DNA from: Phanerodontia chrysosporium
Lineage: Eukaryota; Basidiomycota; Agaricomycetes; Polyporales; Phanerochaetaceae
Assembly: GCA_001910725.1 (NCBI GenBank)
Contig: MJGA01000005.1
Location: 1 to 64,000, forward strand
Length of the DNA stretch: 64,000 nucleotides
Direction: 5' to 3'
Shown: positions 10,924-22,897 of the stretch, one piece after another
Position numbering within the stretch: the stretch's first letter is position 1
Layout of the letters: the number at the start of each line of letters is the position of its first letter
Notes under the pieces: generated by a model
Databases searched by the model: none
Seen by the model: only the letters and a program-made list of their open reading frames with translations
What the model was told of the DNA's origin: nothing
Position numbers and translations under genes: made by a program

Positions 10924-13900
10924 TCAGCGCCCCTTCTCCTTCACGACAAATTCGTCCGTGAGAGCCATCTCATAGTCCGCGAGCGCGCGGGGGTTCCCGT
11001 TCACTTTGAGAGCGCGCACGAGCACCTTGTATGTGCCGTCGCCGTACGGCGCGCCGTCGACGAACGTGCCGTTGATCGCGACTGGGGTCCAGCCGTTGTC
11101 CGCTGCGTCCTACAAGGAACCACGCAGCATTTTAGACCCTGCGGTAAGGGGGAAGTGACTGGCAACGTACCCCTGCGTCCGAGTTGCGGCTGGTGTAGTC
11201 GAACTCGGCGATTGAGCCGAGGGTCTTCACGCCTGCGAGCGTCGTCGCCGTGTTCCCAAGGAGCACATCCAACAGTGAGTCAAGGAGCGCGCGCTTGCCA
11301 TGCGCAGACGGGATCTTGAAGTCCTTTGGGACGAGGTCAAGTCGCACGAGCGGCGATCCAAACGTGAGCCTGCACATCATGACGTTTACTGAGTCCGTGC
11401 TTCTCAAACAAGACAAACCGATGGAGGCACACTCACCGGAAGACGACGCTCGGCTGATCACTCTCACTCAAATTATATGCCTGCACACCCTCCTGGAAGT
11501 CGCCCGTCGCGTTCCATATCGCGGGAATCTTCTCTCCGAAGAATTCGTCCGTCGTGTCGAGGACCGTGCGCGCCTTGAGATCACCGACGGCGCCGAGGTA
11601 CGCCACACGCTGTGTCTCGCCGCCGCCCGCGACCTGGATGAAGCCCGAGTACACCGGGAGCGTGGACGCCCCGATGTGCGGCGGCGTGAATGTCGCGATG
11701 ACCGTACCCGTCCCACCGGGCGGCACGGTCAGCTGTGAGGGCACGATGTGCACCGTCGCGCGGTCAGTTGTCAGGTTCAGCGGGCCGTCGGCGGGGAAAA
11801 TCGAGCCCTATAGAGGGGTTAGAGGTTACTATGGTAGAAGACATGCAACTTACAGCCTCAAAGGTCAAAGCGGTTCCTGCTGCTACATGCGATAAGCGGT
11901 ACGTCAATGGCTTGGTGCCCGTGTTCTTGATCGTGAACTTCTCTCTGCAGATCCTGTCAGACGAATACCAATAGAACACAAAGCATAACTTACACCGCGT
12001 TAAAATGCACCGTATCATTCAACAACAGCTGCGCCGGCGAAATCACCGTCTTCGTGCTCAACGCCTTGTCGACCTGGATGAGCCCGGATCCCTGCTGTGC
12101 GAGCGTCTGGAGCGGGCCGCCGTCGGTAAGGCTCGAGCCAACGGGGGCAGCGGTCGCCTGGAAGAGGTCGCGAAGGCTTCGCGCGACAGCCGCTCCCGTG
12201 CCCTTTGCCTGCAGCAGCAGGGCCGCGCTGCCGGCGGTGAACGGCGTCGCCATCGATGTGCCCGAGTCGAGCGCCCAGCCGCCGAGTGCGAGTGGGTACG
12301 TCGAGAGAATGTTCCCGCCCGGTGCCGCGACAGCGGGCTTGAAATACATGTCGTACGTCGGGCCGTACGACGAGAAGGAGGAGACGAGGCCGCCGTTGAG
12401 GGTGTCCCGGATGGTCGCGGAGCCTGACTGAGGGAATGACAGGCTGATGTTGGCGTGTGATGCGAATTCCTTGACAAGCTGTACTCTTTGCATCAGTATT
12501 GCGGCCCTTTGATATGGCATTGTCTCCACCCACATATTCTCCTTCATCGGCAGAGATTAGGGCTGCGGTGAAGTTGCCGACCTCTATCGACGCCCACCCT
12601 TCAACGTTGCTACTCGTCATCAGCAACGTCCCTGACAATATCGGCCACTCGGCTTACTTGTAGATGAGCACCACCTTGCCGCCCTTATCTGCTACATTTT
12701 GCAACTTTTGAGTCTGTGCGCGAGAGTCATGTAGCAAGCCGCTGTAGGAGATTTAAATGATACGTACGAAGGCACACGTCCCGCGCCTGACGATGACGAC
12801 CTTGTCCGAAAGGTCAGGCGTGCTATCCGGCAAAGGATCGCACGCATCCGTCTCGGTCGAGGGATCCGTAGACGTCGCATACACCGCAAGGCTGCCATTC
12901 ACGGGTAACGGTATCGCAGAAAGGTAGCTCTGCGCGGGAGAAAAAGGAATCAGGATTATCCTGCGGGCGGGGCGGAGTGCACGTACGATGGGATCATGGG
13001 TTGCGCCGTGCACGGTCGCGTTCTGCACGGGAATCACGATACTACGCATGGTCAGTGCGTGCATCCCCCGACGTACGCGGGAAGAAGCCTACTTGTCGAT
13101 GCTAGCAATTGAAATGACGTCCTTGCCCGTACCGGGACTTGAGGTGTACCATCCTCCATAAGCGCCGTCATTGCCTAGCATTCACCAGGTCAACGCTGAG
13201 CCTTTCCATAGAGGGTGGCCAAGAAATATACCTGCTGCGATCGTCACGACCTTGCCCTTGTCCGCAATCCTGCTGGCGACAACGCCACTGCCGGCCTCGA
13301 GCCATCCTTGCGCGCCGCCGAGCGAGAGCGTCAGGACGTCGTTCCCGTCATTGAATGCACGAAGCAGCGCCTCGATGATAACTGCAAGGCATCACGCATC
13401 AGCAGCGGCACGGACACGCGGGAGGGTGTATGCGCACTGTCGTCCGTCACGTCGCCCGTGCAGCCGAACACGCGGTACATGGACAGCGACGCGTTGTACG
13501 CGACGCCACTGATGCCGAACGGGTTTCCCGGGTTCGCACCGATGATGCCCTGCACGACGCAAGGTGAGACATATGCAGTGCTTTAGGGTATGTGCACAAA
13601 CGTACCGCGACGTGCGTTCCGTGCCCGTTACACCTGCATTCACATGAGACACGCACTGCCCCGCCGCATGTGATAGAGACACTTACTCGTCAAGCGGGTC
13701 AGGATCAGGGTTAGGATCGTTCGAGCCTATGCAGTCGATTGGCATTGTGTGCGTATTGCACGCGTGGAGATACTAACCTGTGTAATTATCGCCAACAAAG
13801 TCATAGCCGCCGATTATCTTGTGTCCAGGGCCTATTCCACGACCAAGGAAGGGGTGGTTGTAGTCGACGCTGTACCGATAGCTAGATAAATACGCGAAGA

Positions 13901-14700
13901 ATATACAGATGGGATCGAGCGTACCCCGTATCGATGCTGAAGGCGCTTCCATTTCAGACGTGGAATGGATTCTGCAATATGGGGAGCTGCTCACATTCCA
14001 ATTTTTATCCCAGCACCCGTTAGTCCCTGCGCATGCGCTTTGTCGACGCCCTGGGAGGTACTGAATAAGTCCCTTCATCCTAGGGCGAGTTCTATAGCAC
14101 CTACAGTCATGACATGGGTCGATTCGCCATCTGGCAGGCTTGCATCTCCGGCTTCGACGACGCGCCGATTGATCGGTCTGTGGGATCATGAGTAGCAAGA
14201 AGTGATTAGAAGACGCGACACGCACTTGTACGGAGAGACCGTGACGACTGGGTGAATAGCTCTGATACCTGGGATGGACGCGAGATGGGCTGCATCCTGT
14301 ATTATGGGTACTGTAAGTATGACATAGGTTATTACACTTGGGTCATGCGTACCTGAGGTGGCTGTATGCGAGAGGTGAGTGCGAAAGGTCAAAGCAGAAT
14401 ATGATTATAAACTCACCAAAGCCAGAGAGGCACCGACAAAGATGTCCTTCGTATCGTATTCCGTTTTCACGTCAAAGGCTACCCCGCGCTTGCGCAGTCC
14501 ATGGTAGAGTGCATCGTGTGGCTGTATGCGGTATGATGAGCATATACGAGGCCTTGTGTTGTGGTGCGCACCGAGCTGTATATCCTCTTGCTGAGACCCT
14601 GGAGGTCCTCAAGCTCGACGATGAACCTGCCAGGTACGCGAACGGCCAACGAGACGGAGACTGCTAGGAGCACAGACGAGAGAAGGGTGACCTTGACCAT
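10924..14700 (-). CDS. Secreted subtilisin-like serine protease (S8, vpr-like, with PA domain)
   Basis: A minus-strand gene of about 17 exons. Order: signal peptide ('VTLLSSVLLAVSVSLA'), I9 propeptide ('PGRFIVELED'), catalytic Asp in 'IIDTGVDYNHP' (partly on a 12-nt exon), catalytic His in 'NGHGTHVA', 'LSLGGAQGW', oxyanion-region 'AAGNDGAYGGWYTSS', a PA insert ('VVIVRRGTCAF', 'LQNVADKGGKVVLIY'), catalytic Ser in 'GWALDSGTSMATP', then a long Fn3-like C-terminal region ('LPVYSGFIQV') ending 'GTYKVLVRALKVNG'. The stop is TGA at 10924-10926. This is a typical extracellular proteinase of wood-decay fungi, with the triad intact. In the PA domain an apparent in-frame TAA is removed by a 48-nt intron (or 45-nt with a weaker acceptor). 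Length about 850-900 residues; a few small exon joins are uncertain. Confidence 0.9.
13925..13936 (-). other. 12-nt micro-exon carrying the catalytic Asp of the subtilase
   Basis: On the minus strand the exon CATCGATACGGG is bounded by an AG acceptor and a GTACGC donor. Joined to the flanking exons it restores 'GIIDTGVDYNHP', the Asp box of S8 proteases. Without it the triad is lost. The splice phases on both sides fit exactly (AT|C and GG|C). Confidence 0.8.
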
Positions 14701-15444
14701 CGCCTATGCCAATGCGCCTCTGCCGGGGCGTCGTCAGGGTCCGACGGGGGAAGAGCACGGAGGATCCATCGACCGCGTGCATGAGGGCTTTATACGGGCG
14801 ATGTAGCCGGGCTAAAGCCAATATGTGTGCAGTCCACACTGTCCCACGGAGTGATGGCTGATGCAGGTCGCGCGAAGGCATGGATGTCCGTCCCTGGCTG
14901 ATGGAAAATGATGCGCCGGCTTTCTTGAACTCGTCCCTCTGCTGTGTGATCAATTGTGGGCGTGCAGGACGATGACGAGGAAGTCGCGTAGCACATAGCC
15001 CAAAAGCCTTAGAGCATCTTCAGGTCGAGGATGAGGTGCGTCCCCTTGTGGTTGCAGCCTCCGACACGCGGCGGGTGGTGTCCGAAAATGGGAAACGCGT
15101 GCCTGCCAGGACATGCCAAGGATGCGAGTGCTTGAAGCCCTGTCAGAAGTGCGATACCGCCTCGTTCGATCGCTCGCAGCATATTCTGCGTAGATGCGGT
15201 CGCGTTCGGACATGCCAGTACACGAGAAGAGTTCGGAAGAGTCAAGACAATCCGAAGGCGAGCGCCGAGCCGCCACGCGAGCAGCATGTGGCGGCGCCAA
15301 ACACTACACCTGCCAAAGGCGGGCGAGCTGCCGCATGGCTTCCGCGCTCGCTGTATATACACACAGTACAGCGGTCCGCCATGCGATCTCCTCTTTGCCT
15401 CATTCCGCCATCTGATTGACACCTCCTGGTGACCCACCCGAGAT
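14701..15444. other. Divergent intergenic region, subtilase / helical protein A
   Basis: About 740 nt. It contains the subtilase TATA box and the promoter of the plus-strand gene at 15445. Overlapping frames around 15009-15437 on both strands have no conserved features. Confidence 0.4.
14788..14794 (-). promoter_or_regulatory. TATA box (TATAAAG) of the subtilase gene
   Basis: TATAAAG on the minus strand lies about 90 bp before the subtilase start codon, a usual spacing for strongly regulated fungal secreted enzymes. Confidence 0.5.
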
Positions 15445-16757
15445 ATGTCCAGCTATCTCACCCGCCTGCCGTCGTACGACGACGTGCAGCGCGAGCACGA
15501 CCTCAAGACCTCGTTTGCCCACCTCACCCGCGACCACGAGGAAATTCAGAAGCTCTTCAAGAAGGTCGCTGCCCAGCTCGGGTCGACGCCGAAGATTGGG
15601 GAGGAGCATGAACTGACGATTGAGTGGGAGTCGCTGCTTAGGGTGAGCCCGGCCCATCCAATGTCCGCGCGCTGCGTAGCTGATCTTCAAAGGTATAGAG
15701 GCATCGGAAGCTGTATCGCGACTCACAGCTCAACGCGAGCCAGTGTGCGAGCTTTCTAAATAGTGAGCTCATGCATCCTTCCCTATATGTTGCTGTTGAC
15801 GCTTTGAAGACTATGCTACCATCCTCGTTCCGCTCTCCGAAGGGATGATGACCCCGGACGACAAGAAATTCATGATCAACAAGTTCATTGAGGTGCGCTT
15901 GGTCATCTCTCATTGATGACCGACACGTGGATGCAAACCTACGCAGGCCATCCCGATACACCAAGAGACCGCGCGCAGAATATCTGCCAGTTTCCATGAA
16001 CTTGCGAAACAAGTCGAAGCCTTCCCCACGAAGGTCTCGAGCTTCCTCAGGCAGGAAGCAGACAAGGGCAACTGGCTACACTTCCTGTGGGCCGGCGTCG
16101 AAGAGTATGTTGCCAGTGATTGCATCACATACAGTACCAGAACTAATGTATGCACACAAGACTATGCATGAGTATCTGGAATGCTCTCCAAGCCCTCCTG
16201 AACGCTATCATCAAAGTCTTTTACAACATGCTTTCTCGGGTCGGGGCCATCCGCTTCACTTGCGGTACGCTTCCTCTCTGCTTGCTTCGACTTTTCTAAC
16301 GGTTGCTTTTCTCGCAGGCCCATTTGTGCGCGTCGATGTGCTATTGAACAACTGTAAGTTTTGGCTCACAGTTGGTTGGCGTGAAGACTCCAATAACACT
16401 GCCATCGTAGCGCAAGGGCAGACTCCAAACTCAAGCACCTCAAAGGAAGCCATTGAGCGAGCTACCACAACTGAAGTCAAGGAAGACTGCAGAGAAATTG
16501 GAAACAAGCTCACCGGATTTGAGGATGCGTGGCACATGGTCCGTCTTGCATGCCGAGACCTGATAGATAACGTCGAACTCGCGGCTGGAATGACTGTGAG
16601 TAGCAGTTCTGCGGCAGCCAGATCACCACTTACGATATTTTCTGGGTAGGGTAACACAGACGCTGTCGATGCATATCTCAAACCCGCAGAGATTGTATAT
16701 TATCCGCTGGTGCACTGTCTGCGTTCCTACGCTGCTGGCAAGTCGCCAGTGGAATAA
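15445..16757 (+). CDS. Unrecognised helical protein, copy A
   Basis: Eight exons (15445-15642, 15699-15762, 15810-15892, 15947-16104, 16161-16264, 16318-16353, 16411-16595, 16650-16757) give 311 residues with every phase consistent. I do not recognise the family. The first 180 residues are charged and helix-prone ('SFAHLTRDHEEIQKLFKKV', 'LYRDSQLNASQCASFLNNYA'). A hydrophobic helical stretch follows ('IWNALQALLNAIIKVFYN'), then a polar C-terminal part with 'GNKLTGFEDAWHMVRLACRD'. The arrangement of long helices around one hydrophobic patch recalls alpha-helical membrane-inserting proteins, but that is speculation. A paralogue with the same exon structure lies at 27353-29215; conservation of the two models supports both. 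Confidence 0.75.
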
Positions 16758-17039
16758 GTGGCTGCTTGTCACTGCTATTTATTTTTCCGTCCGCATAGCT
16801 GTACGGGATGTTGTACGCACTGTATGTTGTATGATACCAGTATGTAATCCTCGTGTCGTAATATGCCGATCCCGATCATTGGGGACATATCATGGCGGAG
16901 GGCGCATCATTCGATCACTGATGCGCCGCGCGCCAAAGTTTTGCTGCACACGGATCGCTCTGAAGTTTCCTTCATTACCTCCGCCTCCTCCCAACCTTCT
17001 CCTCTTCCCCTTCCACACCTCTAGGACCGGTCGCCCGTA

Positions 17040-18259
17040 ATGACACGCTATTCCAACTTTGGCATAAAACGCAAGTACGTGCAGGCAACTGCACAGTACC
17101 GCGAGGACGACGACGAGCCGCAGGCAGGGCCTTCTACCGCAGTCCCCAGCGCACCCGAGCCCGCACCCGAGCCTGCTGCCGCAGAGGAGGTTACGCCGGC
17201 GGAGCCAGCGAAGAAGAAGCGTAAGCGTGGCAAGTCGCGCAAGAATAAAGAGACAGCGGAGGGCGAGCAGGCTGGTGGCGCAGAAGGCGGCGAGCAGGCG
17301 GGCGAGAGCGGAGAGGGCGCCGCAGATGGGGCCGCCCCAACAAAAGAAAACTCAGACGCTGCTGTAGCAACGAAGAAGAAGCCGAACACGAAGGCGGAGA
17401 AGGGCAAGAAGAAGCTTAAGGCGAAGCGCGGTGCGTCCCCCGATCTCTTCTAGCTCATGGACCGCGGTGCTGACTGGGGCATACCCGTATCACAGCTGCG
17501 GATGCACGCAAGGCCGCGTCCGAGCAGCGGCGTCTGAAACGTCAGCAGGAGCGTGCGGCGCAGACGACGTGCTTCGCGTGCCGCGAGAAGGGTCACGCCG
17601 CTCGGGACTGCCCCAAGGCCCTCGCCCCGGACGCCCTCGCCGGCGACGAGAACGGCGGGGCCAAGCCGCTCGCGAAACAGGTCGTCGGGATCTGCTACCG
17701 GTGCGCCCGCCCCCACACTTCCTCCGCTGGACAATAAGACTGACGTTGGGCGGATCGCTGGAAAGGTGCGGCTCGAAGCGGCACAGTCTCGCGCGGTGCA
17801 AGGCGCCGCAGGACCCGGCGAACCCGCTCCCGTTTGCGGCATGCTTCGTGTGCTCGGGGCGCGGGCATCTCGCGTCGGCGTGCCCGCAGAACACGGCGAA
17901 GGGCGTGTACCCGAACGGCGGGTGCTGCAAGCTCTGCGGCGAGACGACACACCTCGCGAAGCACTGCGGCCTGCGCAAGAACGGTGTGCCTGCCCTCTCT
18001 TCCTTTCTGCGTGTCGTGGTGACTGACGGCGCGTGCAGAGCCGACGGCGACGGCGGTGTTCGTGGGCACAGGCACGGAGGCGGGCGCTGACGAAGACGAC
18101 TTCCACACGTTCAAGCGCAAGACGCTCGAGGTCGCGCGCGAGGACAAGGCGGACGAGCGCAGGAAGAAGGGTGCCGCCGTCAAGGTCGGTGCGTTCACGG
18201 GCGAGGTCAAGTCGTTTGGCCAGCCGGTACAAAAGCCGAAAAAGGTTGTCACGTTCTGA
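17040..18259 (+). CDS. CCHC zinc-knuckle protein, ZCCHC9-like
   Basis: Four exons (17040-17430, 17496-17700, 17766-17983, 18039-18259) give 344 residues. An N-terminal disordered, lysine-rich region with basic runs ('KKKRKRGKSRKNK', likely nuclear or nucleolar targeting) is followed by four CCHC knuckles: 'CFACREKGHAARDC', 'CYRCGSKRHSLARC', 'CFVCSGRGHLASAC' and 'CKLCGETTHLAKHC'. The tail has 'DDFHTFKRKTLEV' and ends 'KKVVTF'. Four spaced knuckles with this C-terminal segment match human ZCCHC9, a nucleolar RNA-binding protein linked to rRNA maturation. Role here is inferred from that similarity. Confidence 0.88.
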
Positions 18260-19395
18260 GACACGCGACATCTCTATCATCTGCTGGTTCCAGCCTATAC
18301 ATACGCTTGCTACTCGTGTTGTGCAAACGAGTGATTCACACAGAAGCTTCATGCACTATCTGAAATGCGATGGTGCGCTTTTTTGGGCTAGTAAGGGAGG
18401 ACGGATTCAAGCACCGTCTAGGTTTCCCACACAGGGCCCCTCTCCGTCCTGAACCACCTCCAGCCAGCTCCGATAGACGTCGTGCTCCCGATAGATGTCG
18501 GTCGCTGGTAGCACGAAAAGCTGTCTGACAGGCCATTCATGCCGATGCTGACGCGTTTAAAGCGAAGCACGGTCCCCACCCTGTTATGCGGCGGAGGCTC
18601 GTTGGACGATGGTGTATCTGTCTTCCGCCTTCGTAGCTTCTAACTCTTTTACGAGCATTGCTCTGGCCCGTTTTCTGACAAGTCTGACTTTCCGATTATG
18701 TCGCGCCACGCGGCCGTGAACGATATGAAGAGGTGGCGAAAGGGACGCTCGTCCTTGTATGCCGCAACCCGCTCGGCAAACCTGTAGGCTTTCAGTTCCC
18801 AATGAGGGCTATCGAGTGGTAGCGCAAGGGCTCGACGATGGTGTGCATCGTGCGAGAGACGAGAGACAGAGTGCAACCGGTGCGTCCGCCATTCGTAAAA
18901 GCGCCGGCAAGGATTTGCTGCCACAAGACAACAGGGCAGCGACGGTCCGTATTACGAATCTGTCAATTGTTATACTCCCTAGCTATCCCGCAGTATACCA
19001 CGTATTGCCAATGCTCTTACTGCGCCGTACTGCCTGCGAAGGGACACCTGTGCAGAGGACGGTGGCCACCCCTTACACGTAGTAACAAGCTGCGTACAGA
19101 CCTCAGGGTGCCGCACGGCCCGGGACATCGCCACATTGGTAGAGGGCACGAGTTCAGGCTTGATTTCAGGCCTTCTAAGCTTCTAGTTACAGTCGTTAGA
19201 TCATCTGACCAATTGTACTGGCTGTATTGCCTCTCCGGTTGCTCGCTAGCCTGCCATTTCTGTGGTCGCCACACGTCGAACGCGACCGTAACATTGGTGG
19301 GTGAACAAACGTCATCTTCGTCGGTGGAGCACGATTGTCCAGGTGGATCCAAGTATAAATTACCAGCTAAATACCCGCACGGTACGATAGACTGT
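18260..19395. other. Gene-poor stretch with a possible small minus-strand gene
   Basis: About 1.1 kb. Apart from the candidate at 18407-18700 nothing resembles a gene. Confidence 0.35.
18407..18700 (-). CDS. Possible small gene or gene fragment
   Basis: The minus strand at 18520-18407 reads 'LFVLPATDIYREHDVYRSWL' and continues to a TGA at 18407. It is preceded by AG and, further upstream, by another open stretch ('AMLVKELEATKAEDRYTI'). The amino-acid make-up looks coding, but no family is recognised, the donor (GTCCAA) is weak and no start was fixed. It may be a remnant. Confidence 0.3.
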
Positions 19396-20637
19396 CTAGA
19401 ATGGGGTCTCGCTTTCCTCATGCAGGAGCTTGTGCAGCAACCGATTGGCCATTTCGAAGCCGAGGAATGTCGCGCCGTTGGCGAAGGGCGACCTTCACAA
19501 TTCAGCAATCGTAACCCGCATACGAGCCTCTATAAAGACGTACCTGATGAGAGTAGGGCCAAGGCCGCGCACGAACGCGCCAGCGCCCTCTGCTTTCCAC
19601 ACTTTCCGCACGCAGTCAAGTGTGGAGTTGTATTTTTGGCCGTCCGCAGGCGAGAACCCGTCGGTCTGCATGCGAGACTTGATCATGTCGATAGGATAAA
19701 TCACCGCCCAGAGCTGCCACGATATTAGCCTCCCTCCCCAATCGCCCGAAATGATGAAACGTACGACATAGCCAGCAGCAGCGCCGAAGAGGACGGCCTT
19801 TCCTGGGTTAACCTGGTCGCGTGCGATGCGTTTTGTCGCCATTTCACGCTGCATGAGCTTCTCGTACGCCCAGAAGTAGACGGCATAGCCGCTCGCTTCA
19901 CGCAAGAGGGTGACGGCCTGGCCCTTGTAGATGCCTGCAATGCCACGCTTTCCGTAGATCTTCTTGATGGCGTCCCACGGACCCTTGTATTCCGGATTGG
20001 TCGCCGATTGCGTCTGGAGACCTGCGTGCAAAGTGAGGTCTAGGACCACCTTAGGCATGGCGAGTGACACGCACGAATACGGATGTGCTCAACAGGGCCT
20101 GACACGACACCGTTCGCGACACCAGCGAAGGCACCTGCCGCAAGGAGTTGTGGGCCGGTGAGGAGGATGCCATGTGGCCCGCCAATGCCGTTCTCGAGGT
20201 TGCGCTTCGCGAAGTACCGCTTCGACCACTCCATGGCGCCGAATTGAATGGAGACACAGACACCGATGCCGAGCAGGGGAGTCAAAGTACCCTATAGAAC
20301 GGCATTGCGTATAAGTCCACGCATGCAAGGGCAGGTGACGTACCTTGTAGAAAGCAAGGGGCCCCTCGTTCTTCAGAATGCCTCCTGCACAGTCAACCAT
20401 GCCGCGGTAGGTTCCTTTTGGGGCGGTTTGCATCCTCTGAGGGTCACATTAGGCTTTGCATAGCGCATGACTCGCAATAGCGTACTGACAACTTTGACAA
20501 TATCAAAAGGTTGGCCCACCAGCACCTGCGTACGGCTTGCTCAACGCACCGCTTTAACACCCGTTCATTGCAAGCCACTTCACCTGCGCGATACCACCGG
20601 CTGTGCCAGCGATGAGGTCCTGTGCCGTCTTCGACAT
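19396..20637 (-). CDS. Mitochondrial inner-membrane carrier, YMC1-like (SLC25)
   Basis: The minus-strand gene starts 'MSKTAQDLIAGTAGGIAQ' and ends at TAG 19396-19398. Several introns interrupt it, all with GT-AG ends. It shows the threefold SLC25 repeat with signature motifs 'PFDIVKVRMQ', 'PVEHIRIRLQ' and 'PIDMIKSRMQ'. 'VLVGQPFDIVKVRMQ' followed by 'FYKGTLTPLLGIG' most resembles yeast Ymc1/Ymc2 and related amino-acid carriers. It would exchange a carboxylate or amino acid across the inner membrane; substrate is not decided by what is visible. Length about 300 residues, usual for the family. Confidence 0.9.
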
Positions 20638-20979
20638 TCTGAAGGCGAGTTGATGGTAGCAAAGCAAGGAGCGAGGATGCGGGTAGGCGGGGGGCCGCGA
20701 GCGAGTCAGGTTCAAAGCCGTCCACACCCCAGCCAATGGTGGCGAGAGATAGCAACTTTTGCGAGCGCAGATAAGATAAGATAGACGCGTGAAATACATG
20801 GTGGGAACACGTCCGTGAAGCGGGGGGCGAGACGCGTGTCGCGGTATAGATACAGCAAGAAAATGAGTAGCAGAAAATAGGTGACAGTGAACGAATGGGA
20901 TAAATAAGCGAATGAGTGGCGGGGTGGTCGTCGCCTCAATAGATATCAGCAGCCAGAAAATCCTTCAAGCCCGCATCCT

Positions 20980-21264
20980 TCACATCTTTGTCCCAACCGT
21001 CTTGCGCCCCGCGGTCGACCAGGGATGAGGAGTGTAGTACCGCTCTTTCGCACGGGCGTCGGCCGCCTGCCAGAGCTTTTTCGTCTCTTCTGACTCGCGT
21101 TGCCAGGCATGGGCGATGGCCTCGGCGGGCGACTTGTATACTGTGCGACGGGCCGCCGCGTGCTGGGCGGCGTGCGAAAGAGGGTAGGCGGACGAGTCCG
21201 ATGCCATCTGGGTTGTGATAGGAATGTTAGAGTTTGTCGTAGCCAGCGATGGGGCAGAAAACAT
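20980..21264 (-). CDS. Small uncharacterised protein
   Basis: An open frame of 94 residues (75 if the second ATG at 21207 is used). It is alanine-rich and charged, with 'YKSPAEAIAHAWQRESEETK' and a C-terminal 'AKERYYTPHPW'. The stretch 'AWQRESEETKKLWQAADARA' loosely recalls the helix pattern of an HMG box, but too little is present to call one. A minus-strand TATATAAG and an upstream CCAAT support a promoter. In another frame the sequence just past the stop encodes 'DAGLKDFLAADIY', so the C-terminus may be mis-modelled. Confidence 0.45.
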   Translation of the reverse strand: MFSAPSLATTNSNIPITTQMASDSSAYPLSHAAQHAAARRTVYKSPAEAIAHAWQRESEETKKLWQAADARAKERYYTPHPWSTAGRKTVGTKM

Positions 21265-22897
21265 GGAGCATACTAGAGTCGTCGAGGGGTCATTAGGGAT
21301 GGGGCGCGAGAGACAAGGTTGGGTCTTATATAAGACAACCCATTGGGCGTGCAGCAGGCCGAGACAACCCGGGGAGAGCCTATTTCTCCCCCACGGCCCT
21401 TGCGGGCCACGGACTGAAAGCGAAAGAGCCAAAGAGAGTACATACGCACTTCCGTAAGGATGCAGGGCACGGTGTTCTGGGTTTCCCAAAATGGTAGTAT
21501 GAAAGAGAGATACTGAGCGGTCCTGGGGGCGAACAGGGAAAATGTGGCCTTTATGGAGGCATCAAGGCCCGGTACAGGACAAGCGGAATTGACGGAGCAA
21601 TTCAGGCGCGGATAATAATGGAGATTGAACCTGCATTGGTATTCTGAAGGGTCGGAAGGCGCGGAGGCAGAAGACATCTATGCGGACAATGGGTCAGATA
21701 ACACGACTAACACACGGAGATCATCTGTAAAACGAGACATTAGCGGGCTGATGCCTGGGGGACAATGGGGAAACAACGAGGGAGAGAACACGGGGTGTGA
21801 CTCACGAGCATCTCTTCTGAACACGCGCCGAATAGCGGCCAAGAGAGCCTGGAGCAGCACGTCACGTCCCAGGCATTCATTGGAGCGCACGGTTTCCTTC
21901 GCAATCATGCGAGGCACCAGCGTGTCCTGTCGCATCGCGTGCAAAGCGGTGGCAATGCATCGCAGGACCCTGTCGAACCGGCCAGAACAGCGGACAAAAG
22001 TTCATGTTCCAGAGAGGTTTCGCACCGTCACAAATTCGCAAAAGCCGCATCGGTAGCAGCGGCAACCTGCGCGCCGCGTTCCCATGCATTGTAGGATGAG
22101 ACCAGGACGCAGAGGCTGCCGCAGCGTCATGCCTTGACCTCGGAGATCTAGGACGCGGTAACATGAGGCCACCAGCTCCTATCTTGCTCACCCGCCGGCT
22201 TACGGCAAGAACTTCGACAGGCGACAGATTGCAATGAATGCCTAGTCCACGAGGTCCGCAGAGATGCGTGTTTCTGTGACCGACGGTGAGAGAGGCCAGA
22301 GGCACAGCTCAACCGGGCGCCAATGGACGCGCCTCGCATTTTGACCTGATCCACGATTGGGACCGAACTACCCAAACGGGAGCACTTTTGTCGGAATCCT
22401 TGCCCAGATCGTCGTCAGAAGAAACGGACAAGACGCCACTCGCCTGATGGAAAACAATCATAGCAAGATGCCCAAGCATGGTTGACGCGGCGCGAGCGTG
22501 TCGCTCGTCGCGGAGAAGGGACACTGTTCGTTGCAAGGTTTCTTCGCCACAAATTCCGCGCAAAGCTGGCGCGCTTTGCGCTCGAAAGCGCCTATTTCCT
22601 TAGTTTCCATATATGGAACGGCCACAATCAGCGAGCAATTGGGAATCGACCTGGAGAGAGAACTTGCCTCTTACCCCGCCCTGCGAGCGACGCCGTAGAT
22701 AACGAGGACGCTGCGAATGGCGCTGAGCAATCCGCTCGACATGACGAAGCCCGCGGCTGTGGTCAACAACTTACTCCATCGCGCCTTACGCTGACGAAGC
22801 AACAGCACCTGGGCTCGTCATGCCGATAAGTGCTCTGTCCGCGACCACCAGGATCTCACCTGCAATTTCCGCCTTTGCACGACCTCTCATCTCCAGG
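21265..22897. other. 1.6-kb stretch without a recognised gene
   Basis: Frames on both strands are short and lack conserved motifs. It separates the small minus-strand gene from the first NADH pyrophosphatase copy and includes both promoters. No inverted repeat or duplicated target site was noticed. Confidence 0.4.
21324..21350 (-). promoter_or_regulatory. TATA box and CCAAT box of the small gene at 21264
   Basis: On the minus strand CCAAT (about 21345) is followed by TCTTATATAAGA (21324-21335), roughly 60 bp before the ATG at 21264. The TATA sequence is palindromic, so direction rests on the neighbouring frame. Confidence 0.4.

Noticed and set aside
12640..12665. An apparent in-frame stop in the PA domain of the subtilase
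   Set aside because: A 48-nt GT-AG intron with a good branch-like CTGAT and a TAG acceptor removes it and joins 'GKVVLIY' to 'NVEGWASIEVG' in phase.
15036..15419. A Cys-containing open frame ('CQGCECLKPCQKC') upstream of helical protein A
   Set aside because: No regular cysteine spacing of a known fold, no supporting promoter or relatives; overlaps equally long frames on the other strand.
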